From CAWJNF01 sp963844235 (GTDB lineage: Bacteria; Actinomycetota; Thermoleophilia; Gaiellales; Gaiellaceae): a DNA stretch of 64,000 nucleotides. The number at the start of each line of letters is the position of its first letter. Position 1 is the first letter of the stretch. Of the stretch, positions 17,401-25,826 are shown in pieces. Location of the stretch: NCBI GenBank assembly GCA_963844235.1, contig CAWJNF010000001.1:620001-684000 (forward strand), read 5' to 3'. The translations under genes were made by a program, and so were the position numbers. The notes below the pieces were generated by a model. That model was not told where the DNA came from, did no database searches, and worked only from the letters and a program-made list of their open reading frames with translations.

Positions 17401-17436
17401 GGGCGCAGGGCGCCCTGATCGAACGGAAGGAACGCA

Positions 17437-18396
17437 TTGGCTACCAGAACAAGCCTCATGGATTTCCAGGTGCCGCGCATCACGCGCGAGGAAGTCGACG
17501 AGCACCGCGGCCGGTTCGTCATCGAGCCGCTGGATCGCGGGTTCGGCTACACGTTCGGAAACTCGCTTCGACGTGTGCTTCTCTCCTCGCTCGAGGGCGC
17601 CGCAGTCACCTCGGTGAAGATCGAGGGCGTCGCGCACGAGTTCACGACGCTGCCGGGCGTCCGTGAGGACGTCATCGACATCATCCTCAATCTGAAGAGC
17701 CTGACGTGCCGCCTGCACGGCGAGTCGCCCGAGATCGAGGTGCGGCTCGAGAAGCGCGGCCCCGGTCAGGTGACGGCCGCCGACATCGAGGCGCCCGCCG
17801 ACCTGGAGGTCCTGAACCCGGACCTCGAGATCGCGAACCTGGCCGACAAGGGGCGCATCGAGATGATCCTGACGATCGGCCGTGGCCGCGGCTACGTCCC
17901 CGCAGAGCTGAACCGCGGGCCCGAGCACACGATCGGGGTGATTCCGGTCGACTCCATCTTCTCGCCGGTTCGGAGGGTCTCGTACGAGGTGGAAGCGGCA
18001 CGCGTCGGCCAGCGCACCGACTACGACAAGCTGACGCTCGACATCACCACCGACGGCTCGGTCGACCCGAAGCAGTCCGTCGCCGACGCAGCCGAGATCC
18101 TGATTCGCCAGCTCGCCATCTTCACCGACATCGAGAGGATCGAGGGTTTCTCCGAAGCGGCCGAGGCGGAAACCGAGATCCCGCAGGCACGCGGCATGGA
18201 GAACTTCCCGATCGAGGAGCTCGAGCTCGGCGTCCGCTCGTACAACTGCCTCAAGCGCGTCGGCATCGAGACGATCGGCGATCTCGTGTCGAAGACGGAG
18301 AACGAGCTGGCCGCGATCCCGAACTTCGGCAAGAAGTCGATCGAGGAAGTCAAGGAGACGTTGGCAACCCACGGTCTGACGCTGCGGGAGGACTAG
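17437..18396 (+). CDS. rpoA: RNA polymerase alpha subunit
   Basis: Assembly platform of RNA polymerase. 319 residues. N-terminal dimerisation domain (FVIEPLDRGFGYTFGNSLRR, about residues 28-47) and C-terminal DNA- and activator-binding domain (ELGVRSYNCLKRVGIETI, then FGKKSIEEVKETL). TTG start with GGAAGGAA immediately upstream; an ATG seven codons later is an alternative. Three bases before rplQ. Confidence 0.97.
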   Translation: MATRTSLMDFQVPRITREEVDEHRGRFVIEPLDRGFGYTFGNSLRRVLLSSLEGAAVTSVKIEGVAHEFTTLPGVREDVIDIILNLKSLTCRLHGESPEIEVRLEKRGPGQVTAADIEAPADLEVLNPDLEIANLADKGRIEMILTIGRGRGYVPAELNRGPEHTIGVIPVDSIFSPVRRVSYEVEAARVGQRTDYDKLTLDITTDGSVDPKQSVADAAEILIRQLAIFTDIERIEGFSEAAEAETEIPQARGMENFPIEELELGVRSYNCLKRVGIETIGDLVSKTENELAAIPNFGKKSIEEVKETLATHGLTLRED

Positions 18397-18399
18397 GTC

Positions 18400-18828
18400 G
18401 TGCGCCACCAGAAGCAGGGACGGAAGCTCGGGCGAGACCCAGCGCACCGCAAGGCGCTCTACGCGAACCTCTGCGGTGCGCTGATCGAGCACGGCCGTAT
18501 CCGGACGACCGAGGCGAAGGCGAAAGAGGTGCGCCCGATCGTCGAGGAGATGATCACGCTCGGCAAGCGAGGCGACGTCCACGCCCACCGGCAGGCGGTC
18601 GCCTTCCTCCGTTCCAAGGCGGTCGCCTGGCAGCTCTTCAACGAGGTGGCGCCGCGCTTCGCCGATCGGCCGGGCGGCTATACGCGAGTGGTCAAGATCG
18701 GCCCGCGGCAGGGCGATGCCGCGCCGATGGCGTACCTCGAGCTCGTCGACCACGTGCCGCCGAGGCGGGTGGCGGGTGTGCCGGCGGCCGACCGCGAGCG
18801 CCTGGCGCAAGCGCAAGCGGCGTCGTAG
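18400..18828 (+). CDS. rplQ: 50S ribosomal protein L17 (bL17)
   Basis: Large-subunit protein near the exit tunnel, last gene of the alpha operon. 142 residues. The signature KLGRDPAHRKALYANL at the N-terminus and GGYTRVVKIGPRQGDAAPMAYLEL near the C-terminus are clear; the last about 25 residues are a variable tail. GTG start. Confidence 0.96.
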   Translation: MRHQKQGRKLGRDPAHRKALYANLCGALIEHGRIRTTEAKAKEVRPIVEEMITLGKRGDVHAHRQAVAFLRSKAVAWQLFNEVAPRFADRPGGYTRVVKIGPRQGDAAPMAYLELVDHVPPRRVAGVPAADRERLAQAQAAS

Positions 18829-18856
18829 CGCATCCCGGCCGGTTCGTGGGGAGGGT

Positions 18857-18882
18857 GTAGGGGCCGCATCTCATGCGGCCCG
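18857..18882 (+). repeat. Palindromic repeat, copy 4
   Basis: GTAG, then GGGCCGCAT / ATGCGGCCC stem around CTC. The arm differs from the main form at one base with a compensating change on the other arm, which suggests selection for the stem. Between rplQ and the convergent unknown gene. Confidence 0.75.
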
Positions 18883-18930
18883 GAGACCTTCGACGACGGG
18901 CCGGGTCCGGCTCCTACGTTCTCACTGCGG

Positions 18931-19563
18931 TTAGCCGAGCGGAGGAATGAAGTCGAACGGGGTGTGCGGCAGGTCGTCCGGATTCACCTCGATCCAGATC
19001 TCGGCGTCCGGTGCGTGCGTGCGAATGACCGCTGCGATCTCCTCGCCGCGCTCCTCCGTGGGCACGCCGATCGTGAGCCAGCGCCAACGCCTGTGGACGT
19101 CCAGTCCCTCGGCCGATAGGCGCCGCTCCAACTCGACGGCGTCGTGACGATGCGGGAGCGCTGCCCGAAGGCGCCAGTCGTACTCGCCCTCGGCGGCCGC
19201 CTCGCGCTCCTCGGCGGCCTCGAGGCGCAGGCGCTCGGCGTCGACCTCGGCCGGAGTCTGGGGGAGCGGCACGGAGGCGTCCTCCCACGCCTCTTCGACC
19301 CCGTGCCACCGGGTCACCGAGATGGCGCCCGTCAGCCCGTGCTCCTCGAGGAGATCCCGGACGACACGCTCGGCGGCGCGAGCTCCCGCCTCCGTGTCGG
19401 AGTAGAGGTAGACGTGCGGCCCGTCGCGGGTGACGATGACCCGGCCTGTCAGGCGGTCGCGGACCTCTTCGTCGAGGTCGAGCGAGCGGATCCGCTCGCC
19501 CAGCGACATTCCCTCCGGCTCGTCGTCGAGCTCGACGTCGACCCGCCATTCGTCCCCGTCCAC
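18931..19563 (-). CDS. Conserved hypothetical protein
   Basis: 210 residues, acidic, no signal peptide or membrane segment. Two similar alpha/beta halves are suggested: RVIVTRDGPHVYLYSDTEAG near residues 40-59, and a second half with WRWLTIGVPTEERGEEIAAV near 165-184, joined by a charged coiled linker rich in Glu and Ala. I do not recognise a family. Convergent with rplQ and divergent from truA, with a 137-base spacer to truA that could hold both promoters. Confidence 0.75.
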   Translation of the reverse strand: MDGDEWRVDVELDDEPEGMSLGERIRSLDLDEEVRDRLTGRVIVTRDGPHVYLYSDTEAGARAAERVVRDLLEEHGLTGAISVTRWHGVEEAWEDASVPLPQTPAEVDAERLRLEAAEEREAAAEGEYDWRLRAALPHRHDAVELERRLSAEGLDVHRRWRWLTIGVPTEERGEEIAAVIRTHAPDAEIWIEVNPDDLPHTPFDFIPPLG

Positions 19564-19700
19564 GGAGGGAATGATAGGGAGCGGCGGGTCAGGGCGGTAC
19601 AGTGACGACGTGCGGCGGGGGTTAGTGCGGCCGAGGGGGCGTCGGAGCTGAGCGGGGGGCCTGCCGCGCCGCCCCGAGGTCGCTTACCGGACCGGCCGCG

Positions 19701-20429
19701 TTGCACCTGAAGCTCACGCTCGAGTACGACGGCCGCGGTTTCGCCGGCTGGGCCGCGCAGCCCGGCCTTCGCACCGTGGAGGGCGTCGTGCGGGAGGCGC
19801 TCGAAACCGTGTATCCCCGCTGGAACGGGCTTGCTGTCGCCGGACGTACGGATGCGGGTGTTCACGCGCTCGGGCAGGTCATCTCGTTCACCGCCGACGG
19901 CGGGCCCCCGGTCGCGCGGGCGGCCGAGGCGCTCAACACGGCGCTTCAAGATGACGTCGCCGTGGTAGCCGCCGAGCCGGCGCCGGTTGGATTCGATGCC
20001 AGGTTCTCGGCTCGGTCGCGAACGTACCGCTATCGACTCTGGCTCCGGGAGACGCCGGCGCCACTCGAGCGGGCCCGCTCCCTGTGGTGGCCGCGGGCCC
20101 TCGATGGGGACCTGCTCGCGGCCTCCGCGGCGCTCGTCGTCGGCGAGCACGACTTCCGCGCCTTCACCCCCGCCGACACCCAGCACCGCACGTTCGTCCG
20201 GGTGGTCTCCGACTGCCGGTGGGAGCGGGAGGGCGACGAGCTCTCGCTCTGGATCACGGCCGACAGCTTCCTGCGCCACATGGTGCGCACCCTCGTGGGC
20301 ACCATGCTCGAGCGCCGGCCTGACGAGATTGCGCGCCTGCTCGAGGGGAAGCCACGGACCGAGGCGGGATCGACCGCGCCGCCCTGGGGCCTGTACCTCG
20401 TGGCGGTCGACTACGGCTCGCCGGCCTAG
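19701..20429 (+). CDS. truA: tRNA pseudouridine(38-40) synthase TruA
   Basis: Modifies uridines 38-40 in the tRNA anticodon stem. 242 residues. The catalytic Asp is in VAGRTDAGVHALGQV (about residues 46-60), and the C-terminal FLRHMVRTLVGTML is the second family signature. TTG start giving MHLKLTLEYDGRGFAGW. Located downstream of rplQ, as in many actinobacteria. A HAD gene follows after 30 bases. Confidence 0.96.
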   Translation: MHLKLTLEYDGRGFAGWAAQPGLRTVEGVVREALETVYPRWNGLAVAGRTDAGVHALGQVISFTADGGPPVARAAEALNTALQDDVAVVAAEPAPVGFDARFSARSRTYRYRLWLRETPAPLERARSLWWPRALDGDLLAASAALVVGEHDFRAFTPADTQHRTFVRVVSDCRWEREGDELSLWITADSFLRHMVRTLVGTMLERRPDEIARLLEGKPRTEAGSTAPPWGLYLVAVDYGSPA

Positions 20430-20459
20430 AGAACGAACGGGGACGTTACGATCGGCCAC

Positions 20460-21095
20460 ATGCGATTCGAGACCGTCCTCTTCGACCTCGACGGGACGTT
20501 GATCGACTCGGGGCCCCTGATCCTCTCGTCGTTCCAGCACGCGACAAGAACCGTGCTCGGCCGCGAGATACCGGACGAGGTGCTGATGGAGAACGTCGGC
20601 GGATACGGGATCCAGGCTCAGATGCGCGAGTTCGACGAGGATCTCGCCGACGAGCTCGTGCGCGTCTACCGCGAGCACAACACGTCTGTCTACCGGCGCG
20701 TGGTTTCCTTTCCGGGAGTCGAGCCGGTCCTCGAGAGCCTGCGGAGCGAGGGACGGCGGCTTGGCGTCGTCACGGTGAAGGGCCGGGCGACCGTCGACGT
20801 GACGTTCGACGTGCTCCCGCTCGCGCGCTACTTCGAGACCGTCGTCACGGGCGACGACACGGAGCGCCACAAGCCTGACCCCCAGCCGCTGCTGCTCGCT
20901 CTCGAGCGCCTCGGCGCCTCCCCGGCGCTAGCGGCGTACGTCGGCGATTCGCCCTTCGACATCCGTGCGGCGAAGGCGGCGGGAATGGTGGCGATCGCCG
21001 TCGGCTGGGGTGGCATCCACCCGCTGTCGCGTCTCGAGGCGGAGGGGCCCGATCACGTCGTGCAGTCCCCGGATGAGCTCCACGATGTCGTCTGA
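20460..21095 (+). CDS. HAD-family hydrolase, phosphoglycolate-phosphatase-like
   Basis: 211 residues. Motif I FDLDGTLIDSG holds the nucleophile Asp and acid/base Asp; motif II is VVTVKGRAT; motif III Lys lies in RHKPDPQP; motif IV is YVGDSPFDIRAAKAAGM. The cap is a helical bundle (residues 15-80), which places it near PpaX/Gph-type phosphatases. The exact substrate cannot be read from the sequence. The 3' end overlaps the ligA start region. Confidence 0.9.
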   Translation: MRFETVLFDLDGTLIDSGPLILSSFQHATRTVLGREIPDEVLMENVGGYGIQAQMREFDEDLADELVRVYREHNTSVYRRVVSFPGVEPVLESLRSEGRRLGVVTVKGRATVDVTFDVLPLARYFETVVTGDDTERHKPDPQPLLLALERLGASPALAAYVGDSPFDIRAAKAAGMVAIAVGWGGIHPLSRLEAEGPDHVVQSPDELHDVV

Positions 21096-23100
21096 CCGCG
21101 CGGCCGCTCGGGCGGCCGAGCTGCGCAGGCTCGTCGAGCACCACAACTACCGTTACCACGTCCTCGACAGCCCGGAGGTGTCCGACGCCGAGTACGACGC
21201 GCTCTACGACGAGCTGAAAAAGCTGGAAGAGGAGCATTCGGAGTTGCGGGCTTCCGACTCGCCGACGTCGCGCGTGGGCGCGGCCCCGTCTGATCGCTTC
21301 CGCAAGGTCCAGCACCTCACCTCGATGGGGTCGCTCGAGAAGGTCACGACCGACGAGGGGCTGACGAAATGGGCCGAGGACGTCCGCAAGCGGCTGGACT
21401 CCGACGAGCCGGTCGCCTATGTCACTGAGCCGAAGATCGACGGCCTCGCCGTGTCGCTCCTGTACGAGGAAGGCCGCTTCGTGCGAGGCGCGACGCGAGG
21501 CGACGGGCTCCAGGGGGAGGATGTGACGCCGAACCTGCGGACGATCAAGGCGATCCCGCTCGCTCTTCGGCAGTCGGGAGGCGCCGACCCCCCTGCGACG
21601 GTCGAGGTCAGGGGCGAGGTATACATGCCGATCTCCGGCTTTCAGGCCTTTGCCGAGCGGCAGCTCGCCGAGGGCAAGCGCGCCGCCCCGAACCCGCGCA
21701 ACGCGGCCGCCGGCTCCGTGCGGCAGCTCGACTCGACGATCACCGCCGCACGTCCGCTCGCCATCTGGGTCTACGGCTTCGGGCGGCTCGACGGCGTCGC
21801 GTTCGAAACGCAGTGGGAGGCGCTGGCGTGGCTGCGGGAATCCGGTTTCCGCACGAACCCGTTCGCCGAGCGGCACGAGTCGATCGAGGAGGTGGCACGG
21901 GTTTGCGCCGAGTGGGAGCGGCGCCGCATCGAGCTCGACTACGAGATCGACGGCATCGTGATCAAGGTCGACTCGCTGGACCAGCAGCAGAGGCTCGGGG
22001 CGCTCCACGGGCGGCCGCGCTGGTCGCGCGCCTTCAAGTGGGCTCCGATGACGGCGCAGACGAAGCTGCTCGAGATCCGCGTCCGCGTCGGCCGAACCGG
22101 CGCGCTGAATCCGTGGGCGCAGCTCGAGCCGGTCGAAGTGGGCGGCGTCACGGTCTCCAACGCCACGCTGCACAACGAGGAGGACATCAACCGGAAGGAC
22201 ATCCGGGAAGGCGACATCGTGATCGTCCAGCGTGCGGGCGACGTCATTCCCCAGGTCGTGGGCCCGGTCCTGCCGCATCAGCCGAAGACGAAGCGCTTCC
22301 GGATGCCGACCCACTGCCCGCTCTGCGGCGTCGAGGTCGTGAAGCCGGAAGGCGAGGTCATGCATCGCTGCCCCAACCGCCGCTGTCCGTCCCGTAGCGT
22401 CGAGTCGCTCATCAACTGGGTGACGGCTGCGATGGACATCGAAGGCGTGGGCGAGCTCATGGTGCGCCGGCTCTGGAGCGAGGGGCTCGTGGTGACGATC
22501 CCGGAGCTCTACCGGCTGACGAAGGAGCAGCTCGTGGCGCTCGAGGGCTTCGGCGAGGTCTCGGCCACGAACGCCCTCGAGGCGATCGAGCGGTCGAAGG
22601 CACAGCCGTTCTTCCGGGTGCTGTTCGGACTCAACATCCCCCAGGTCGGCTGGGTGACCGCGCAGAACCTCGCCCGTCACTTCGGCTCGATCGACGCGCT
22701 CATAGGTGCGAGCCAGGAGGAGATCCAGGAGGTCGAGGGCATCGGACCGGACCGAGCCGAGGCGATCGCCGAATGGTTCGCGGACGAGGAGAGCCGCGCG
22801 GTGGTCGAGGACCTACGTGAGCTCGGGCTCAGCCTCGAGCTCGGCGAGGACGAGCGCCCGCGCGAAGGGCCTCTGACCGGCCAGACCTTCGTCGTCACCG
22901 GGACGCTAGCCCGCTGGTCACGGGAGGGCGCGAAGTCAGCGCTCGAGGAGCTCGGCGCCAAAGTGACCGATTCCGTATCGAAGAAGACAACCGGCCTCGT
23001 GGTGGGCGAGAACGCCGGCTCGAAGCTCGAGAAAGCGCAGCGCCTCGGCGTCGAGCTCTTCGACGAGGAAGCCTTCGAACGGCTCGTCGGAGGCGGTTGA
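21085..23100 (+). CDS. ligA: NAD-dependent DNA ligase LigA
   Basis: Seals nicks using NAD+. 671 residues, full length. Ia domain YHVLDSPEVSDAEYD; adenylated Lys in TEPKIDGLAVSLLYE (about residue 116); OB fold; four-Cys zinc finger (CPLC and RCPNRRCPSRS); helix-hairpin-helix repeats (VEGIGPDRAEAIAEW); C-terminal BRCT domain (LTGQTFVVTGTLARWSREGA). The ATG at 21085 is chosen; another at 21073 would add four residues. Starts inside the end of the HAD gene. Confidence 0.97.
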   Translation: MSSDRAAARAAELRRLVEHHNYRYHVLDSPEVSDAEYDALYDELKKLEEEHSELRASDSPTSRVGAAPSDRFRKVQHLTSMGSLEKVTTDEGLTKWAEDVRKRLDSDEPVAYVTEPKIDGLAVSLLYEEGRFVRGATRGDGLQGEDVTPNLRTIKAIPLALRQSGGADPPATVEVRGEVYMPISGFQAFAERQLAEGKRAAPNPRNAAAGSVRQLDSTITAARPLAIWVYGFGRLDGVAFETQWEALAWLRESGFRTNPFAERHESIEEVARVCAEWERRRIELDYEIDGIVIKVDSLDQQQRLGALHGRPRWSRAFKWAPMTAQTKLLEIRVRVGRTGALNPWAQLEPVEVGGVTVSNATLHNEEDINRKDIREGDIVIVQRAGDVIPQVVGPVLPHQPKTKRFRMPTHCPLCGVEVVKPEGEVMHRCPNRRCPSRSVESLINWVTAAMDIEGVGELMVRRLWSEGLVVTIPELYRLTKEQLVALEGFGEVSATNALEAIERSKAQPFFRVLFGLNIPQVGWVTAQNLARHFGSIDALIGASQEEIQEVEGIGPDRAEAIAEWFADEESRAVVEDLRELGLSLELGEDERPREGPLTGQTFVVTGTLARWSREGAKSALEELGAKVTDSVSKKTTGLVVGENAGSKLEKAQRLGVELFDEEAFERLVGGG

Positions 23101-23121
23101 GGGCCGGATGAGATCCGGCCT
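23101..23121 (+). repeat. Palindromic repeat, copy 5
   Basis: GGGCCGGAT / ATCCGGCC stem directly after the ligA stop, inverted relative to copies carrying a leading GTAG. First of four copies within 255 bases in the convergent ligA/dacB spacer. Confidence 0.75.
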
Positions 23122-23187
23122 CTCACATCCCTCGGCGCACGTCCGCCATCGAGCCTTATGTTCGTATGCAAGACTTGACCCCGGTCT

Positions 23188-23213
23188 GTAGGGGCCGGAT
23201 CTCATCCGGCCCG
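23188..23213 (+). repeat. Palindromic repeat, copy 6
   Basis: GTAG with GGGCCGGAT, CTC, ATCCGGCCC. Typical family member. Confidence 0.8.
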
Positions 23214-23239
23214 TTCCATGTGGTCGTCTGCGAGCCGGC

Positions 23240-23265
23240 GTAGGGGCGGGTCCCCGACCCGCCCG
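23240..23265 (+). repeat. Palindromic repeat, copy 7 (GGGCGGGT variant)
   Basis: GTAG, then GGGCGGGTC / GACCCGCCC around CCC. Same geometry as copy 3 with different arms. Confidence 0.7.
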
Positions 23266-23327
23266 GTCGTGGTCGTGAGGCCGCGACGGTCGTGTGGGCG
23301 GCAACGGCAGGCCGGTCGGGGACCGGC

Positions 23328-23354
23328 GAGGGCCGGATCTGATCCGGCCCCTAC
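23328..23354 (-). repeat. Palindromic repeat, copy 8
   Basis: GGGCCGGATC / GATCCGGCCC followed by CCTAC, i.e. the GTAG end faces right. Its end overlaps the last codon of the convergent dacB gene. Confidence 0.75.
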
Positions 23355-24565
23355 AAAGCTCTCGCGAGGATCTGCGCGAAGCGATCCTGGGCGACGCGCG
23401 CCGACCAGTAAGGGATCGGGTTGCCGTTCATGAGGATCGCGAAGAGGTAACCCGAGCCGGCGTAGCCGGCGAGTGCCGAGGCTCGGTTCGTCGTCCCGGT
23501 CTTGGCCCTGACGACGCCGCGCGCGGGGCCCCGCGTCATCCGGTCCTCGAGCGTTCCGTTGACGCCGGCGACGGCCAGCGAGGCCACGAACGGCCCCCTG
23601 AGGGCCGGATCCCGCCACACGGAGTGGAGTAGCGCCGCGAGCGCCCGCGCGGTGAGCCGGTCTAGGCGTGACAGCCCCGAGCCGTCGGCGATGCGGACGC
23701 CGGCGAGCGGGACGCCCCGGCCGGCGAGAACGCGTCGCACGACGCTCGCGCCGGCGGCCGTCGTGCCTCCCGCGCCCGCACGTGCGCCGACCTGCTTGAG
23801 CAGCATCTCCGCGACGAAGTTGTCGCTCTCCGTGTTCATGTGGTCGACGAGCTGGGCCAACCTGGGCGAGGTGATCTGCGCGAGCTCTACCGCGGACGAG
23901 GCCGCGCGGCCGAGTGCCGGCTTGCCCGCGACGGCGACGCCGGCCGCCTCGAGCGCTCGCGTGAAGCGGGCCGCGGCGGCCCGCGCCGGCTCGTCCCGCG
24001 TGCGGCCGTTGAGCCAGGCGCGGTCGACGATCAGGGCGGAGAGCGGCGCTGACTCGACCTTGTAGTACGAAGGCTTCCAGCCGGGCCCCGTGCGGAGGCG
24101 GTCGAAGAACGACTCGTCGCCGAGCACCCGTCCGGAGACAGCACGGATGCCCAGCGCACGGACGCGGCGCGCGAGCAGCGCGAGGTCGTCCCCGTGCAGG
24201 CTCGGGTCGCCGAACCCCTTGAGCACGAGGCTTCCCCGCCAGACGGCGCCGTCCCGGGCCCCATGTCCGAGAACGACCGTCTCGATGCGAAAGCCGGCGC
24301 CCAGCTCCTGGAGAGCCGCGAGCGCGACCGTGAGCTTCTCGGTCGAGGCGGGGGCAAGCGACTTGTCCGCGCTTCGTCCGAAGAGAGCGGAGCCGTCGTC
24401 GAGGTCGAGCACCAACGCCCCTGTGAGCCCCGCGGGAACACCAGGCGGGCGGAGGGCGGCTCGTAGCTGGGCCGGGCTCGGGTCGGCGCCGCCTGCGGCT
24501 GCCGGCGTTGCGAGCACGACGACGGCGAACATCAGCGCCGAGAAGCGTTTCACGGCTCCAACCAT
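23351..24565 (-). CDS. dacB: D-alanyl-D-alanine carboxypeptidase/endopeptidase, PBP4 (DacB) family
   Basis: Peptidoglycan-trimming penicillin-binding protein of peptidase family S13. 404 residues with an N-terminal signal peptide (FSALMFAVVVLATPAAAGG). Active-site boxes are in order: STEK (SxxK), SDN in NTESDNFVAEMLLKQ, and KTG in VRAKTGTTNRAS. Convergent with ligA. The start lies downstream of a 3D-domain protein read on the same strand (14-base gap), so the two may be co-transcribed in a cell-wall cluster. Confidence 0.92.
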   Translation of the reverse strand: MVGAVKRFSALMFAVVVLATPAAAGGADPSPAQLRAALRPPGVPAGLTGALVLDLDDGSALFGRSADKSLAPASTEKLTVALAALQELGAGFRIETVVLGHGARDGAVWRGSLVLKGFGDPSLHGDDLALLARRVRALGIRAVSGRVLGDESFFDRLRTGPGWKPSYYKVESAPLSALIVDRAWLNGRTRDEPARAAAARFTRALEAAGVAVAGKPALGRAASSAVELAQITSPRLAQLVDHMNTESDNFVAEMLLKQVGARAGAGGTTAAGASVVRRVLAGRGVPLAGVRIADGSGLSRLDRLTARALAALLHSVWRDPALRGPFVASLAVAGVNGTLEDRMTRGPARGVVRAKTGTTNRASALAGYAGSGYLFAILMNGNPIPYWSARVAQDRFAQILARAL

Positions 24566-24579
24566 ACGGACCGGAGTGG

Positions 24580-25653
24580 TCAGCCGTAGATCGTGATCGT
24601 CACGGTCTGCCGGCCGTAGGCGCCCGCCTCGGCACAGCTCTCGACCCAGAGGTCGATCGTCCAGCCGATCACCGCTCCGCCCGTGTCGGAAGCCACGCCC
24701 TCGCCGTAGCCCGGCACGAACATCCGGGTACCGAGCGGGATGTAGGCGGGGTCGGTTGCGATCACACCGGGCTGGACGGGCATGCCCGTCGCCGTCGTTC
24801 CGGTGAGGCAGTACATCGTCGCGGAGACGGTGACCTGGCGGCCCGGCTCGGGGGAGAGGTCGACGCTGCTCGGAGAGGACGTCGGCTCGGGAGCGGCCTC
24901 CGGGGCCGCCGCAACCGGTTCGGGCGCCGATGTGGTGATCTCCTCCGCGCGCTGCTCTGCGTCGGTGGCGCGGCCGAGCAGCGACTCGATCTCGCCCGCG
25001 TTCAGGTCCTGCTGCTGTTCGAGCGACGCGAGATACGCCGCGCGCTCATCGGTGGCGCCGGCTACCCTCGTCGTCGCCTCCTCGGCCTCGCCGACGAGCA
25101 GGCGCAGCTCCTCCTGCCGGCTGGCAAGCTCGCGCAGCGCGACGCGCAGCTCGCCGCGGGTTCGTTTCACCTGCTCGATGATGCGCGTATCGTGGTCGGC
25201 GACGCGATTGACGCTGTCGATCGCGTCGATGATGCCGTCGAGCGACGATGCGCCGAGGATGACTGAGAACGGATCCGGCTCGCCCTCGACGTAGAGGGCT
25301 CGGACGCGGTCGGCGAGCGCGTCCTGCGCCTTGGCTTCCGCCTCGCGCGCGAGGCGGATCTGGCGGCGCGCCGATGCTTCGCGGCGCTCGAGCTCGTCGA
25401 TACGCGCTCGCAGGGACGCGACGCGGCGCTCGGCATCGCGCAGCTCGCTCTCGAGCGCGTAGAGCTCGAGGAGGGCGCGCGCCGCCTCGTCGTCGAGCTG
25501 CGCGTTCTCAGCGCGAAGCCGATCGGCCTCCGCCCGAAGCGTGTCCGGATCGTCCGCGCGGGCGGCGCCGGCGACCAGCGCCAGGCCGGCTGCGAGGCCA
25601 GCGAGCACGACGAGGAGCGCCGGACGCCGTTTGGTGTGACCGCGGGCGCGCAC
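24580..25653 (-). CDS. Secreted coiled-coil protein with C-terminal 3D domain
   Basis: 357 residues. A signal peptide (RRPALLVVLAGLAAGLALVAGAARA) leads to a long coiled coil (about 40-250). A Ser/Pro linker follows, then a 3D domain, recognised by the Asp-bearing pieces ATDPAYIPLGTRMFVPGYGE and VASDTGGAVIGWTIDLWV. 3D domains occur in MltA-like lytic transglycosylases and in Rpf/YuiC-type cell-wall enzymes, so peptidoglycan cleavage is inferred. Divergent from a NlpC/P60 protein that shares the coiled-coil type. Confidence 0.85.
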   Translation of the reverse strand: MRARGHTKRRPALLVVLAGLAAGLALVAGAARADDPDTLRAEADRLRAENAQLDDEAARALLELYALESELRDAERRVASLRARIDELERREASARRQIRLAREAEAKAQDALADRVRALYVEGEPDPFSVILGASSLDGIIDAIDSVNRVADHDTRIIEQVKRTRGELRVALRELASRQEELRLLVGEAEEATTRVAGATDERAAYLASLEQQQDLNAGEIESLLGRATDAEQRAEEITTSAPEPVAAAPEAAPEPTSSPSSVDLSPEPGRQVTVSATMYCLTGTTATGMPVQPGVIATDPAYIPLGTRMFVPGYGEGVASDTGGAVIGWTIDLWVESCAEAGAYGRQTVTITIYG

Positions 25654-25826
25654 GGGGCCAAGACGCTACCAGAAGGGCGGCGCCGGTCGGCGCGGCGAGC
25701 GACGACAGCTTGTGTCGGCTAACACGAGTCCCTGGCCGCGCCACGGGACGTTCACCCCGGATGGACATCCCTGCTACCATCCGCGGCCGTGCCGTACGCG
25801 GCACCGCCCCCCGAGACCCGGATTTG

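Noticed and set aside
16960..18816. 618-codon minus-strand frame over rpsD-rpoA-rplQ
   Set aside because: Antisense shadow of three well-defined genes; no family motif.
20845..22680. 611-codon open frame on the minus strand of ligA
   Set aside because: Antisense shadow in high-GC DNA; composition is Arg/Asp/His repeats and the plus strand has full LigA motifs.
23101..23354. Four palindromes between ligA and dacB as a CRISPR-like array
   Set aside because: Arms differ between copies, orientation varies, and spacing is irregular; they belong to the dispersed palindromic family.
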